Source: CAYNSB01 sp964399625 (lineage in GTDB: Bacteria > Planctomycetota > Phycisphaerae > Phycisphaerales > UBA1924). From it: a stretch of 7,760 bases of DNA. The notes below the pieces were generated by a model. The model worked only from the letters and a program-made list of their open reading frames with translations. It was not told where the DNA came from and searched no databases. The translations under genes were made by a program, and so were the position numbers. The DNA lies in assembly GCA_964399625.1 (NCBI GenBank), contig CAYNSB010000080.1, positions 1 to 7,760 of the forward strand, written 5' to 3'. Each line of letters opens with the position of its first letter. The first letter of the stretch is position 1. Below, piece after piece: positions 1 to 5,803 of the stretch.

Positions 1-939
1 TTCACCGCCGCGATCTTCCGTTACATCGGGCCCGACGACGACATCCCCGCGCCGGACGTGAACACCAACGCCCCGATCATGGCGTGGATGGCCGACACGT
101 ACGCGAGCCTCGACGGGCAGGGCAAGAACCTGTGGGACTCGGTCCGCGTGTTCACGGGCAAGCCCGTGGAGATCGGCGGCTCGGTCGGACGCGAGAAGGC
201 CACGGGTCAGGGCGTCGTTGACACCCTGCTCGAGCTCCTGCCCACCCTCAAGATCGAGGCCAAGGGCATGAAGTTCTCCGTCATCGGGTACGGCAACGTC
301 GGCTCGTGGACGGCGCGCATCCTCGCCAAGCACGGCGCCAAGCTGGTCGCGGTCATGGACCACACGGGCGCGATCCGCAACGACGACGGCATCGACACCG
401 AGGCGCTCGCGACGTGGGTGGTGAACCGCGAGAAGAACCCGGCCGGCGGCGTGGCGGGCTTTGGCGATGGCAGCAAGTCCGGAGCGGGCAACAAGTCCTC
501 CAAGGGCGCGCAGGCCATCTCGACCGAGGAGTTCTACAAGACCAAGGTCGACGTGCTCGTGCCCGCGGCGCTCGAGCAGATGATCAAGGACAAGGAAGCC
601 AAGTGGATTGACGCGAAGGTCATCGCCGAGGGCGCCAACGCCCCCACTACGCCCGCGGGTGACCGCGTGCTTTCCGAGCGTGGCATCGAGGTCGTGCCCG
701 CGATCCTCGCCAACGCCGGCGGCGTCACCGTGTCGTACTTCGAGTGGGTCCAGAACAAGACGTGCACGATCTGGGACCTCGAGGAGGTCGATCGCAAGCT
801 CAACCAGCACATGGTCGCCGCGGCCCGGCGCACCCTGGTCGCACGCGAGCGATTCAACGTGGACATGCGGACGGCGGCGTACATCGCGGCGCTGGACCAC
901 ATCGCCAACGCGTACGAGATCCGTGGCATCTTCCCGTAA
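1..939 (+). CDS. gdhA: Glutamate dehydrogenase (Glu/Leu/Phe/Val dehydrogenase family), 5' end missing
   Basis: Cytoplasmic enzyme that interconverts glutamate and 2-oxoglutarate plus ammonium using NAD(P). The reading frame is open from base 1, so the start lies outside the window. The 312 visible residues compare with about 410-420 in the family, so roughly the first 100, including the substrate-binding lysines, are missing. Seen in order (visible numbering): PAPDVNT with the likely catalytic Asp19; GKPVEIGGSVGREKATGQG at 53-71; the Rossmann dinucleotide motif GYGNVG at 96-101; acidic Asp120 at the end of the second strand, which hints at NAD rather than NADP; DVLVPAA at 184-190; EGANAPTTPAGD at 210-221; NAGGVTVSYFEWVQN at 238-252; and a normal C-terminus ending RGIFP. 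A Gly/Ser/Lys-rich insertion lies around 155-169, where relatives have a short loop. Family assignment is firm; glutamate rather than another amino acid as substrate is inferred from the close motif match. Confidence 0.95.
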   Translation, partial: FTAAIFRYIGPDDDIPAPDVNTNAPIMAWMADTYASLDGQGKNLWDSVRVFTGKPVEIGGSVGREKATGQGVVDTLLELLPTLKIEAKGMKFSVIGYGNVGSWTARILAKHGAKLVAVMDHTGAIRNDDGIDTEALATWVVNREKNPAGGVAGFGDGSKSGAGNKSSKGAQAISTEEFYKTKVDVLVPAALEQMIKDKEAKWIDAKVIAEGANAPTTPAGDRVLSERGIEVVPAILANAGGVTVSYFEWVQNKTCTIWDLEEVDRKLNQHMVAAARRTLVARERFNVDMRTAAYIAALDHIANAYEIRGIFP

Positions 940-971
940 GCGCGGCTCCGACAACATCGAAAGGTCCACCC

Positions 972-999
972 AGCCCCCGCCAGTAGCGGGGGCTTTTTT
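972..999 (+). terminator. Rho-independent terminator of the glutamate dehydrogenase gene
   Basis: A perfect 9-bp stem (AGCCCCCGC at 972-980 with GCGGGGGCT at 986-994) and a 5-base loop (CAGTA) run straight into six T residues (994-999). It starts 32 bases after the glutamate dehydrogenase stop. This is the strongest intrinsic terminator in the window. Confidence 0.93.
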
Positions 1000-1230
1000 C
1001 TGGCAATCCGGCGACGGCGCGCCACGAAGGAAGGAGCGTGCTGCGCGCGTGCGCTTCGCGGCTGACTTCGCGTGCTTCCTGAGCGCGTTCCGCGCGGGAT
1101 GTCGTTCAGTCGAGATCGCGCACGATCTGCGCCGCACGAAGATTCTTTTTCTCGCGCCTTGCACCCGCGATTCCACGCGGCATCTTCTCAGTGGTCAGGG
1201 CCAGGGCAGCGGGTGTGCTGCCACCACATC

Positions 1231-1236
1231 AGGGGG
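1231..1236 (+). promoter_or_regulatory. Shine-Dalgarno site fixing the start at 1246
   Basis: AGGGGG lies 9 bases before the ATG at 1246. It is the only clear Shine-Dalgarno sequence before any of the six start codons visible in this window. A GTG at 1240 in the same frame is too close to it to be the main start. Confidence 0.65.
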
Positions 1237-1245
1237 CCCGTGCTC

Positions 1246-2316
1246 ATGAAACTTGCTTCGATCGTGCTTGCGAGCCTGCTCGCGAGCGGCGCCGTCGCAC
1301 AATCCACGTTCCAGATCCTTGGGACCGGCGGCCTCGGCGCGGACATGTCCGCGGATGGCTCGGTCGTCGCGTGGGTGGACCGGCAGAATCACCCGGTTCG
1401 CTGGACGCCGTCCACCGGCGCACAAGTGCTTCCCTCGACGGTGAGCGACTATCGCATCCGCGTGTCCGCCGATGGCTCCACGCTCGCGTACGCAACTGGG
1501 TCCGGGGCCTACCGATGGCGCTCGTCCAGTGGCGCGGAATTGCTCGACGCACGCGGCGTTCAGATCGGCGGCGTGTCCGCGAATGGACAGGTGATCAGTC
1601 TGCTCGTCTCCCCCGGGGTCAACACGGTGGCTCCGGTTCGTTGGAGCGGAGGAGTCTCGCAACCCATCCCCGAGCTCGCGCTGGGAACGCAGTCCCTGTC
1701 CGACATCTCGCGGGACGGATCGACCGTCTTTGGAACCACAAGAACAACAAACGGCGGAACTCCATTCTTCTGGACAAGTTCGGAAGGCTCTCTTCCTCTC
1801 GCGGGCGTCGCTGGCGAGGGCACGTTCGACATCACCGGAACGGCGATGAACGCCACGGGTACCCGCTTTGCAGGGTGGGGTATCCAACGCGTGGGGACCG
1901 CGCTCGTGTTCGGGTTCGCCTATTGGAGCAGTCCAAGCTCGGGCCGCTTCATTCCCGCTCCGATCGGCTTCGACGCCCCCATCGTCAACGACATGACCGC
2001 CGACGGACGCGTGATCGTCGGCAATGGATTCCCCGGCGCGTTTGTCTGGTGGGACGGGCAGGAGCAGCCGGTGAAGCTCCAGAAGTTGCTGACGCAGCAG
2101 TTCGGCGTGAACCTCACGGGCTACACGCTGCTCTCCGTCGAGTCGCTCTCCGACGATGGCACGCGGCTCGTCGGCTGGGCCCAGGACAACATCACGGGCC
2201 AGCAACTCACCTACCTGGTGACGCTGCCCACCACTCTTCCGGCGCCCGGCACGGCGGCCGTGCTCATGCTGGCTGGCCTGATCGCCGCGCGACGTCGGCG
2301 CGATTCGACTTCCTGA
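1246..2316 (+). CDS. Secreted seven-repeat (HAF-type) protein with PEP-CTERM-like sorting tail
   Basis: Protein of 356 residues, function unknown, probably exported and anchored or processed at the cell envelope. It starts with a classic signal peptide (MKLASIVLASLLASGAVA, likely cut after Ala18). The mature part is a tandem array of seven degenerate repeats, each centred on an SADG-like turn: SADG 35, SADG 74, SANG 111, SRDG 155, NATG 202, TADG 251, SDDG 302. Most are followed 15-24 residues later by an aromatic strand such as RWT, FWT, YWS or VWW. The pattern resembles HAF-family extracellular repeats, and seven units of 37-51 residues suggest a beta-propeller (inference). The C-terminus has PAPG at 332-335, a hydrophobic stretch, then RRRR at 349-352, the layout of PEP-CTERM/exosortase-type sorting signals. 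The start is chosen from the signal peptide and the Shine-Dalgarno site. The gene is monocistronic, with terminators on both sides. Confidence 0.85.
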   Translation: MKLASIVLASLLASGAVAQSTFQILGTGGLGADMSADGSVVAWVDRQNHPVRWTPSTGAQVLPSTVSDYRIRVSADGSTLAYATGSGAYRWRSSSGAELLDARGVQIGGVSANGQVISLLVSPGVNTVAPVRWSGGVSQPIPELALGTQSLSDISRDGSTVFGTTRTTNGGTPFFWTSSEGSLPLAGVAGEGTFDITGTAMNATGTRFAGWGIQRVGTALVFGFAYWSSPSSGRFIPAPIGFDAPIVNDMTADGRVIVGNGFPGAFVWWDGQEQPVKLQKLLTQQFGVNLTGYTLLSVESLSDDGTRLVGWAQDNITGQQLTYLVTLPTTLPAPGTAAVLMLAGLIAARRRRDSTS

Positions 2317-2344
2317 CGGACCGCAAGGATCTCCTCCGTGATTG

Positions 2345-2368
2345 AGCCCCGAGCGCACGCTCGGGGTT
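2345..2368 (+). terminator. Hairpin terminator after the secreted repeat protein
   Basis: The 8-bp GC-rich stem CCCCGAGC (2347-2354) / GCTCGGGG (2359-2366) has a GCAC loop and can extend by a G-U and an A-U pair at its base. TTCTTC follows, so the U-tract is interrupted and weaker than that at 972-999. It begins 28 bases after the stop at 2316. The other strand has no U-tract, so it should act only on the + transcript. Confidence 0.72.
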
Positions 2369-2438
2369 CTTCATTGGCACAGCGAAGGCGTGCCCCGCGC
2401 TTGCTGCGCGCCGGTCGTTTCGCGCCTGTCGCGTTTGC

Positions 2439-3266
2439 CTACGGGTATTCCTGGCGCGTCGGACGGATCATCACATCGTTCAGGCTCACGCCCGCGCGCC
2501 TCGAGGCCATGTACACGATCAGGTCCGCGATGTCCTCCGCCTCCAGCACCGGCGAGATCGAGTCCATGAACTGCCCGAAGCTCACGGGGTCGTACCCCGC
2601 GACGCCCTGGAACTCGCTGCGCACGATGCCGGGCTCAAGCAGCCCCACGCGCACGCCGTGCGGCGCCAGCAGCCTGCGCAGCGACTCGGCAAGCATGTGC
2701 ACGCTCGCCTTGGTCGAGCCGTACATGCTCGAGAACGGCGAGATGTGCCGCCCCACCGTCGAGCCCAGCACGATCAGGTCGCGGGGCGGGATGTTGGGCC
2801 AGCCCGCGGGCGGCTGGGGCGGGGGCGGGTCCTTCGGGGGCCCCTGCACCACGGGGAGCGCCCCCACCATTCGGTCGGCGGCCGCGCGCATCAGCCTCGC
2901 CGCACCCAGGTAGTTCGTGCGGATGATCTCCTCCCATTCCGCGTCGTCGGAGTTCCGCACGCTGCCGCGCAGTCCGCGTCCGGCGTTCACGACCACCAGG
3001 TCCGCCTCCCGCTTGCCTCCGCCGAATCGATCGCGGGCCGCATCGAGCATCGCGCCGATCACGCTCTTCTCGACGCAATCGCCCGCGACGCACGCGACGC
3101 GATCCGGCCCCAGTTCCTTGGCCAGGGCCTCCAGGCGCTCGCCCCGGCGTGCGTTGATCACCACGCTCGCCCCCGCGCGCACGAACCCGCGCGCCACCGC
3201 CGCGCCGATCCCCGCGCTCGCGCCCGTCACCACCGCGATCCGAGACGAAAGAACTCCGTGATTCAT
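2439..3266 (-). CDS. Short-chain dehydrogenase/reductase (SDR), classical type
   Basis: NAD(P)-dependent oxidoreductase of 275 residues; substrate unknown. Classical SDR motifs, numbered from the ATG at 3266: TGASAGIG at 14-21 (cofactor binding), Arg40-Arg41 after the second strand (favours NADP), NAG at 94-96, Asn118, Ser169, and YxxxK with Tyr182 and Lys186. The full Asn-Ser-Tyr-Lys catalytic set is therefore present. The C-terminus (NDVMIRPTRQEYP) resembles that of SDR proteins annotated as 3-hydroxy acid or serine dehydrogenase-like, but this does not fix the substrate. A proline-rich insertion (about 137-161, including KDPPPPQPPAG) lies just before the strand carrying Ser169. The frame is open to a GTG at 3317, but the first 17 residues from there look unlike protein, and 3266 puts the glycine motif at the usual distance from the start. 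There is no Shine-Dalgarno site; a TAGACT box sits 5 bases before the ATG. It is divergent from the gene at 3333. Confidence 0.9.
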   Translation of the reverse strand: MNHGVLSSRIAVVTGASAGIGAAVARGFVRAGASVVINARRGERLEALAKELGPDRVACVAGDCVEKSVIGAMLDAARDRFGGGKREADLVVVNAGRGLRGSVRNSDDAEWEEIIRTNYLGAARLMRAAADRMVGALPVVQGPPKDPPPPQPPAGWPNIPPRDLIVLGSTVGRHISPFSSMYGSTKASVHMLAESLRRLLAPHGVRVGLLEPGIVRSEFQGVAGYDPVSFGQFMDSISPVLEAEDIADLIVYMASRRAGVSLNDVMIRPTRQEYP

Positions 3267-3271
3267 GCGGG

Positions 3272-3277
3272 AGTCTA
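3272..3277 (-). promoter_or_regulatory. Possible -10 box (TAGACT) for a leaderless SDR transcript
   Basis: On the minus strand TAGACT is followed by CCCGC and then the ATG at 3266, putting the expected transcription start at or next to the start codon. No good -35 hexamer is visible. The support is that three other genes here show the same arrangement. Confidence 0.35.
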
Positions 3278-3318
3278 GTGCGGGCTTGGCCGGACCACGC
3301 GCGGTTGGGCCCGCCACC

Positions 3319-3324
3319 TACACT
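3319..3324 (+). promoter_or_regulatory. Possible -10 box (TACACT) for a leaderless endonuclease IV transcript
   Basis: TACACT is followed by CGTGGCCC and then the GTG at 3333, with no Shine-Dalgarno sequence between. The predicted +1 would fall within a few bases of the start codon. The -35 region (about 3296-3302) is not a recognisable hexamer and coincides with that of the divergent SDR gene. Confidence 0.4.
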
Positions 3325-3332
3325 CGTGGCCC

Positions 3333-4322
3333 GTGTTCGGCTCCCACCTCTCCATCGCCGGCTCGCTCGCCAACGCGCTCCGCGAGGCCGAATCGCTCGC
3401 GATGGACACGGTCCAGGTCTTCACGAAGAACCAGCAGCAGTGGAAGGTGCCCGCGCTCGCGCAGGACCAGATCGACGAGTGGTCGTCCGAGGTTGCGCGC
3501 CTGGGCTGGCGGGGGCGCCTCGTCGCCCACGCGTCCTACCTCATCAACCTGGCTTCTCCCAACGATGAGCTGTGGCGCAAGTCCATCGACCTCATGCGCG
3601 TCGAGCTCGAGCGATGCGAGGCGCTGGGCATCTCGTTCCTCGTGCACCACCCGGGATCGACAACGGGCGGCCCGGCGGAGGACGGCATCGCGCGCATCGC
3701 CGACGCGTACAAGGAGCTCTTCAAGGGCACCAAGGGCTTCGGCGTCGTGTCGTGCCTTGAGAACACCGTGGGCGCGGGCTCGACGCTGGGAGGCTCCTTC
3801 GAGCAGCTCGCGGCGCTGCGTGCCCGCATCATCGATCGCACCGGATCGCCCGAGCGCGTCGGTTTCTGCTTCGACACCTGCCACGCCCACGCCGCGGGCT
3901 ACGACTTTGCGCCCAGGGACGCGGCTGATCGCGTGCTTGACGCCTTCGATTCGACGTGCGGTCTTGCCAATCTCCGCGTCGTCCACGCCAACGACTCCAA
4001 GGCTCCGATGGGGAGCAAGCGCGACCTGCACGCCCACATCGGTGAGGGCACGATCGGATCGGGTACCAACCAAGGTCCGAAATCCACGCGCAAAAATGAC
4101 CTTTCGCGGTCCGGCTTTGCCGCCATCGTGAACCGGAGCGAACTGGCCGCAGTACCCAAGATCCTCGAAACCCCCAAAGGCGAGAGCGCCGAGGGAATCC
4201 CGTACGACACCCTGAACTTGGAGCGGCTGAGAAAATTACTCCCCCACGCCAAGCCGATAAACTCTCGGCCCCGGTCCGCCCAGTCGCGGAGGGCTCGTCC
4301 GTCCGCACGCCGTTCGCGCTGA
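3333..4322 (+). CDS. nfo: Endonuclease IV (AP endonuclease, deoxyribonuclease IV)
   Basis: Cuts DNA 5' of abasic sites and trims damaged 3' ends in base excision repair; a TIM-barrel, three-zinc enzyme. All nine metal ligands known from E. coli Nfo have counterparts: His66 (HASY), His106 (HHPGS), Glu143 (ENTVGAGS), Asp181 and His184 (FDTCHAHAAGYD), His218 (VHANDSK), Asp231 and His233 (RDLHAHIGEG), Glu279 (ILETP). The protein should therefore be active. At 329 residues it is longer than the usual 280 or so, for two reasons: an insertion around 244-259, between IGEGTIG and GFAAIV, and an Arg-rich tail from about 305 with eight arginines in the last 18 residues. The GTG start places FGSHLSIAGS at the very N-terminus, as in relatives (GSH/GAH motif). 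It appears to head a run with the TPR lipoprotein (18-base gap) and queF. Confidence 0.95.
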   Translation: MFGSHLSIAGSLANALREAESLAMDTVQVFTKNQQQWKVPALAQDQIDEWSSEVARLGWRGRLVAHASYLINLASPNDELWRKSIDLMRVELERCEALGISFLVHHPGSTTGGPAEDGIARIADAYKELFKGTKGFGVVSCLENTVGAGSTLGGSFEQLAALRARIIDRTGSPERVGFCFDTCHAHAAGYDFAPRDAADRVLDAFDSTCGLANLRVVHANDSKAPMGSKRDLHAHIGEGTIGSGTNQGPKSTRKNDLSRSGFAAIVNRSELAAVPKILETPKGESAEGIPYDTLNLERLRKLLPHAKPINSRPRSAQSRRARPSARRSR

Positions 4323-4340
4323 CTGCCTCCGTTGCTTCCC

Positions 4341-5384
4341 ATGAAGATCTGCACCTCGACGCAACTTCTCGCCGCGACGCTCCTGCTCGCTGTGGCGCTC
4401 GCTCCGATCACGGGGTGCAACCGCGCCGCGCGGCGCGCCAAGCGTGAGTCGGGCACGCCGGTAGCCCAGAGCAAGTCGGCGCCGGTCCCGCAGCCCAAGG
4501 CCGACGAGGCCGCCGCCGCCGTCGCGCGTGGCAACCTGCTCCAGCAGCAGGGGCTGGACAACATCGCGATCACCGAGTTCGAGCGTGCGATCGCGATCAA
4601 TCCGAAGATCATCGCGCCGTACATCGGCATCGCGCAGATCCAGCAGAAGAAGGGCAACTTCGTCGAGGCCCAGAAGAAGTTCGAGGCCGCCGCGAACATC
4701 GACCCGCGGAACTTCGACGCGCAGTACGGCAACGCGCTGATGCTGCAGCTCACGGGCAAGGTGGCCGAGTCCGTCCGTGCGTACCTCCGCGCGATGGACA
4801 TCAAGAAGGACGACTTCGACGCGAACCTGAACCTCGCCACGGCCTACCTGCAGCTCAAGGAGCCCGATCAGGCGCTGCCGTACGCCAAGACGGCGGTGCG
4901 TCTGCGGGGCGACTCGGGCCCGGCGCGCGTGAACCTGGGCGCGATCTACTCCGCGCTCCAGCAGCACGACCTGGCGGTCATCGAGTTCCAGCAGGCCGCG
5001 GAGCTCATGGAACTGTCGCCGGAATTGCTTCTGAATCTGGCCGTCGAGCTCGGGCACGTCGGACGCACGGAGGAGATGCTCAACACGCTCGACACGCTCA
5101 TCAAGACCAAGCCCTCGCCCGAGGCCTACGAGCGCCGCGCCAGCGCGCAGTTCCGCCAGAACCGCCTCGACGATTCGCTCGCCTCCTTCCGCAAGGCGCT
5201 GGAGCTGGACGACAACTACTTCCCCGCGCTCAACGGCGTGGGCGTCTGCCTCCTCAACAAGTGGCTCCAGAGCAGCAAGCAGGACCTGGACTCGCACGAG
5301 GAGGCGATCCGCGTGCTCAAGCGGTCCCTGCAGATCGAGCGCCGGCAGCAGGCGGTGATCGATCTCGTCAATCGCTACCAGTGA
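4341..5384 (+). CDS. TPR-repeat lipoprotein
   Basis: A 347-residue protein predicted to be exported and lipid-anchored. The N-terminus (MKICTSTQLLAATLLLAVAL) ends in the lipobox ITGC, so Cys26 should be the acylated residue. An Ala/Pro/Lys-rich linker of about 30 residues follows, then roughly eight tetratricopeptide repeats from about 57 to 335 with 34-residue spacing. Clear units are at 57-90 (GNLLQQQGLDNIAITEFERAI), 91-124, 125-158, 159-192, 193-226, then looser ones to 260, 293 and the end. TPR arrays bind partner proteins; no enzymatic domain is visible, so it is probably an envelope scaffold or assembly factor (inference). The ATG at 4341 is preferred over a TTG at 4332 because it begins the signal peptide. 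No ribosome binding site or promoter is obvious, and it lies 18 bases after the endonuclease IV stop, so co-transcription is likely. Confidence 0.88.
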   Translation: MKICTSTQLLAATLLLAVALAPITGCNRAARRAKRESGTPVAQSKSAPVPQPKADEAAAAVARGNLLQQQGLDNIAITEFERAIAINPKIIAPYIGIAQIQQKKGNFVEAQKKFEAAANIDPRNFDAQYGNALMLQLTGKVAESVRAYLRAMDIKKDDFDANLNLATAYLQLKEPDQALPYAKTAVRLRGDSGPARVNLGAIYSALQQHDLAVIEFQQAAELMELSPELLLNLAVELGHVGRTEEMLNTLDTLIKTKPSPEAYERRASAQFRQNRLDDSLASFRKALELDDNYFPALNGVGVCLLNKWLQSSKQDLDSHEEAIRVLKRSLQIERRQQAVIDLVNRYQ

Positions 5385-5402
5385 CACCACGCGCGGGTGG
5401 TG
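5385..5402 (+). other. Small inverted repeat between the TPR gene and queF
   Basis: CACCAC (5385-5390) pairs with GTGGTG (5397-5402) around a GCGCGG loop, directly after the TPR stop codon. There is no T-tract, so it is not a standard terminator. It lies just upstream of the possible queF -10 box and could be a weak attenuating hairpin or chance. Confidence 0.3.
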
Positions 5403-5407
5403 GTTCC

Positions 5408-5413
5408 TACCCT
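5408..5413 (+). promoter_or_regulatory. Possible -10 box (TACCCT) for queF
   Basis: TACCCT, then CGGGCC, then the ATG at 5420. This repeats the spacing and the GGGCC-rich spacer seen before the genes at 3333 and 6111. It has no recognisable -35 and no Shine-Dalgarno site, and could serve an internal leaderless transcript of queF. Confidence 0.3.
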
Positions 5414-5419
5414 CGGGCC

Positions 5420-5803
5420 ATGCCCGATCCGAAGCTCCTCGAAACCTTTCCCACGCCCACGGACGCTCCGCTCATCATCGAGCATGTGAGCGATGAATTC
5501 ACGTCCACCTGCCCCAAGACCGGGCACCCGGACTTTGGCAGCGTGATCCTCCGCTTCCAGCCGCGCCCGGCCCGCGACAAGGGCCTCTGCGTTGAGCTCA
5601 AGAGCCTCAAGATCTACTACCAGTCGTTCCGAAACGAGGGCATCTTCTTCGAGGCGGTCACGGATCGCATCAAGAACGACCTCGTGACGCTCTTGAAGCC
5701 CACGTGGCTCCAGCTCCACACCCGTTGGAAGGGGCGCGGCGGCATCGCCTCCGTCGTGCGTGCGGAGTTCGGCGAGGTTCCCGCTCGGTTCCAGGATCGC
5801 TAG
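5420..5803 (+). CDS. queF: QueF: NADPH-dependent 7-cyano-7-deazaguanine (preQ0) reductase
   Basis: Reduces preQ0 to preQ1 with two NADPH, the step before tRNA insertion in queuosine synthesis; cytoplasmic, tunnelling-fold family. The protein has 127 residues, the short single-domain (type I, Bacillus-like) form and a little shorter than B. subtilis QueF (165). Diagnostic features: FTSTCPKTGHPDFG at 27-40 with nucleophile Cys31 (thioimide former) and acid Asp38; the QueF motif ELKSLKIYYQSFRNEG at 59-74, which provides NADPH binding; Glu78, aligned with the substrate-binding Glu97 of B. subtilis; and the C-terminal RGGIA segment. Phe77 stands where B. subtilis has His96. The ATG at 5420 gives the expected short N-terminus; a longer open frame upstream overlaps the TPR gene and has no homologous look. 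It is 35 bases downstream of the TPR gene. Other queuosine genes are not in the window. Confidence 0.93.
   Translation: MPDPKLLETFPTPTDAPLIIEHVSDEFTSTCPKTGHPDFGSVILRFQPRPARDKGLCVELKSLKIYYQSFRNEGIFFEAVTDRIKNDLVTLLKPTWLQLHTRWKGRGGIASVVRAEFGEVPARFQDR
5800..5803. other. CTAG palindrome shared by two convergent stop codons
   Basis: The + strand TAG (5801-5803) ends queF, and the minus strand TAG (5802-5800) ends the zinc-ribbon gene. The two coding regions overlap here and no terminator lies between them. Confidence 0.8.

Larger units (their letters stand above)
940..1245. other. Intergenic region between glutamate dehydrogenase and the secreted repeat protein
   Basis: This 306-base stretch holds the terminator at 972-999 and, at its far end, the ribosome binding site at 1231-1236. 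The sequence from about 1040 to 1135 is rich in GCGC steps and contains no gene that I can support. A pyrimidine-rich run lies at 1144-1152. A promoter for the gene at 1246 should lie here, but I find no hexamer pair good enough to name. The frame of the downstream gene stays open back to 1072, but those residues look unlike protein and would bury the signal peptide. Confidence 0.6.

Noticed and set aside
1159..1186. Promoter TTGCAC-16-CATCTT before the secreted protein
   Set aside because: Each hexamer matches the consensus at only about three positions, no better than expected by searching 250 bases.
1072..1245. N-terminal extension of the secreted repeat protein
   Set aside because: The 58 extra residues are low-quality and would place the signal peptide internally; the Shine-Dalgarno site at 1231-1236 supports the ATG at 1246.
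1195..2358. Long open frame on the minus strand opposite the secreted repeat protein
   Set aside because: It is Arg/Gly/His-rich with no domain look and mirrors the high-GC codon pattern of the real + strand gene, which has a signal peptide, repeats and sorting tail.
2376..2394. Hairpin GGCAC...GTGCC as a terminator for the SDR gene
   Set aside because: Five plus two base pairs with a bulge and no T-tract on the minus strand; too weak to call.
3267..3317. Upstream GTG start for the SDR gene
   Set aside because: It adds 17 residues before the normal SDR N-terminus and would run through the likely promoter box.
4059..4112. Frameshift or small mobile insertion in endonuclease IV
   Set aside because: The frame continues into a normal GFAAIV...ILETP ending, and no inverted or direct repeats flank the extra bases; kept as an in-frame loop insertion instead.
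4236..5390. Long minus-strand open frame opposite the TPR lipoprotein
   Set aside because: Composition (Leu/Val/Arg/Glu with no motifs) is that of an antisense shadow; the + strand has lipobox and TPR repeats.
5385..5419. preQ1 riboswitch before queF
   Set aside because: Only 35 bases separate the genes and there is no A-rich tail or pseudoknot-capable sequence; the 6-bp hairpin alone does not fit the class.
3333..5803. A DNA 7-deazaguanine modification/defence cluster based on queF beside a nuclease
   Set aside because: The nuclease is a standard repair enzyme with all metal ligands, queF is the tRNA-pathway form, and no transglycosylase, ATPase or restriction gene is present.
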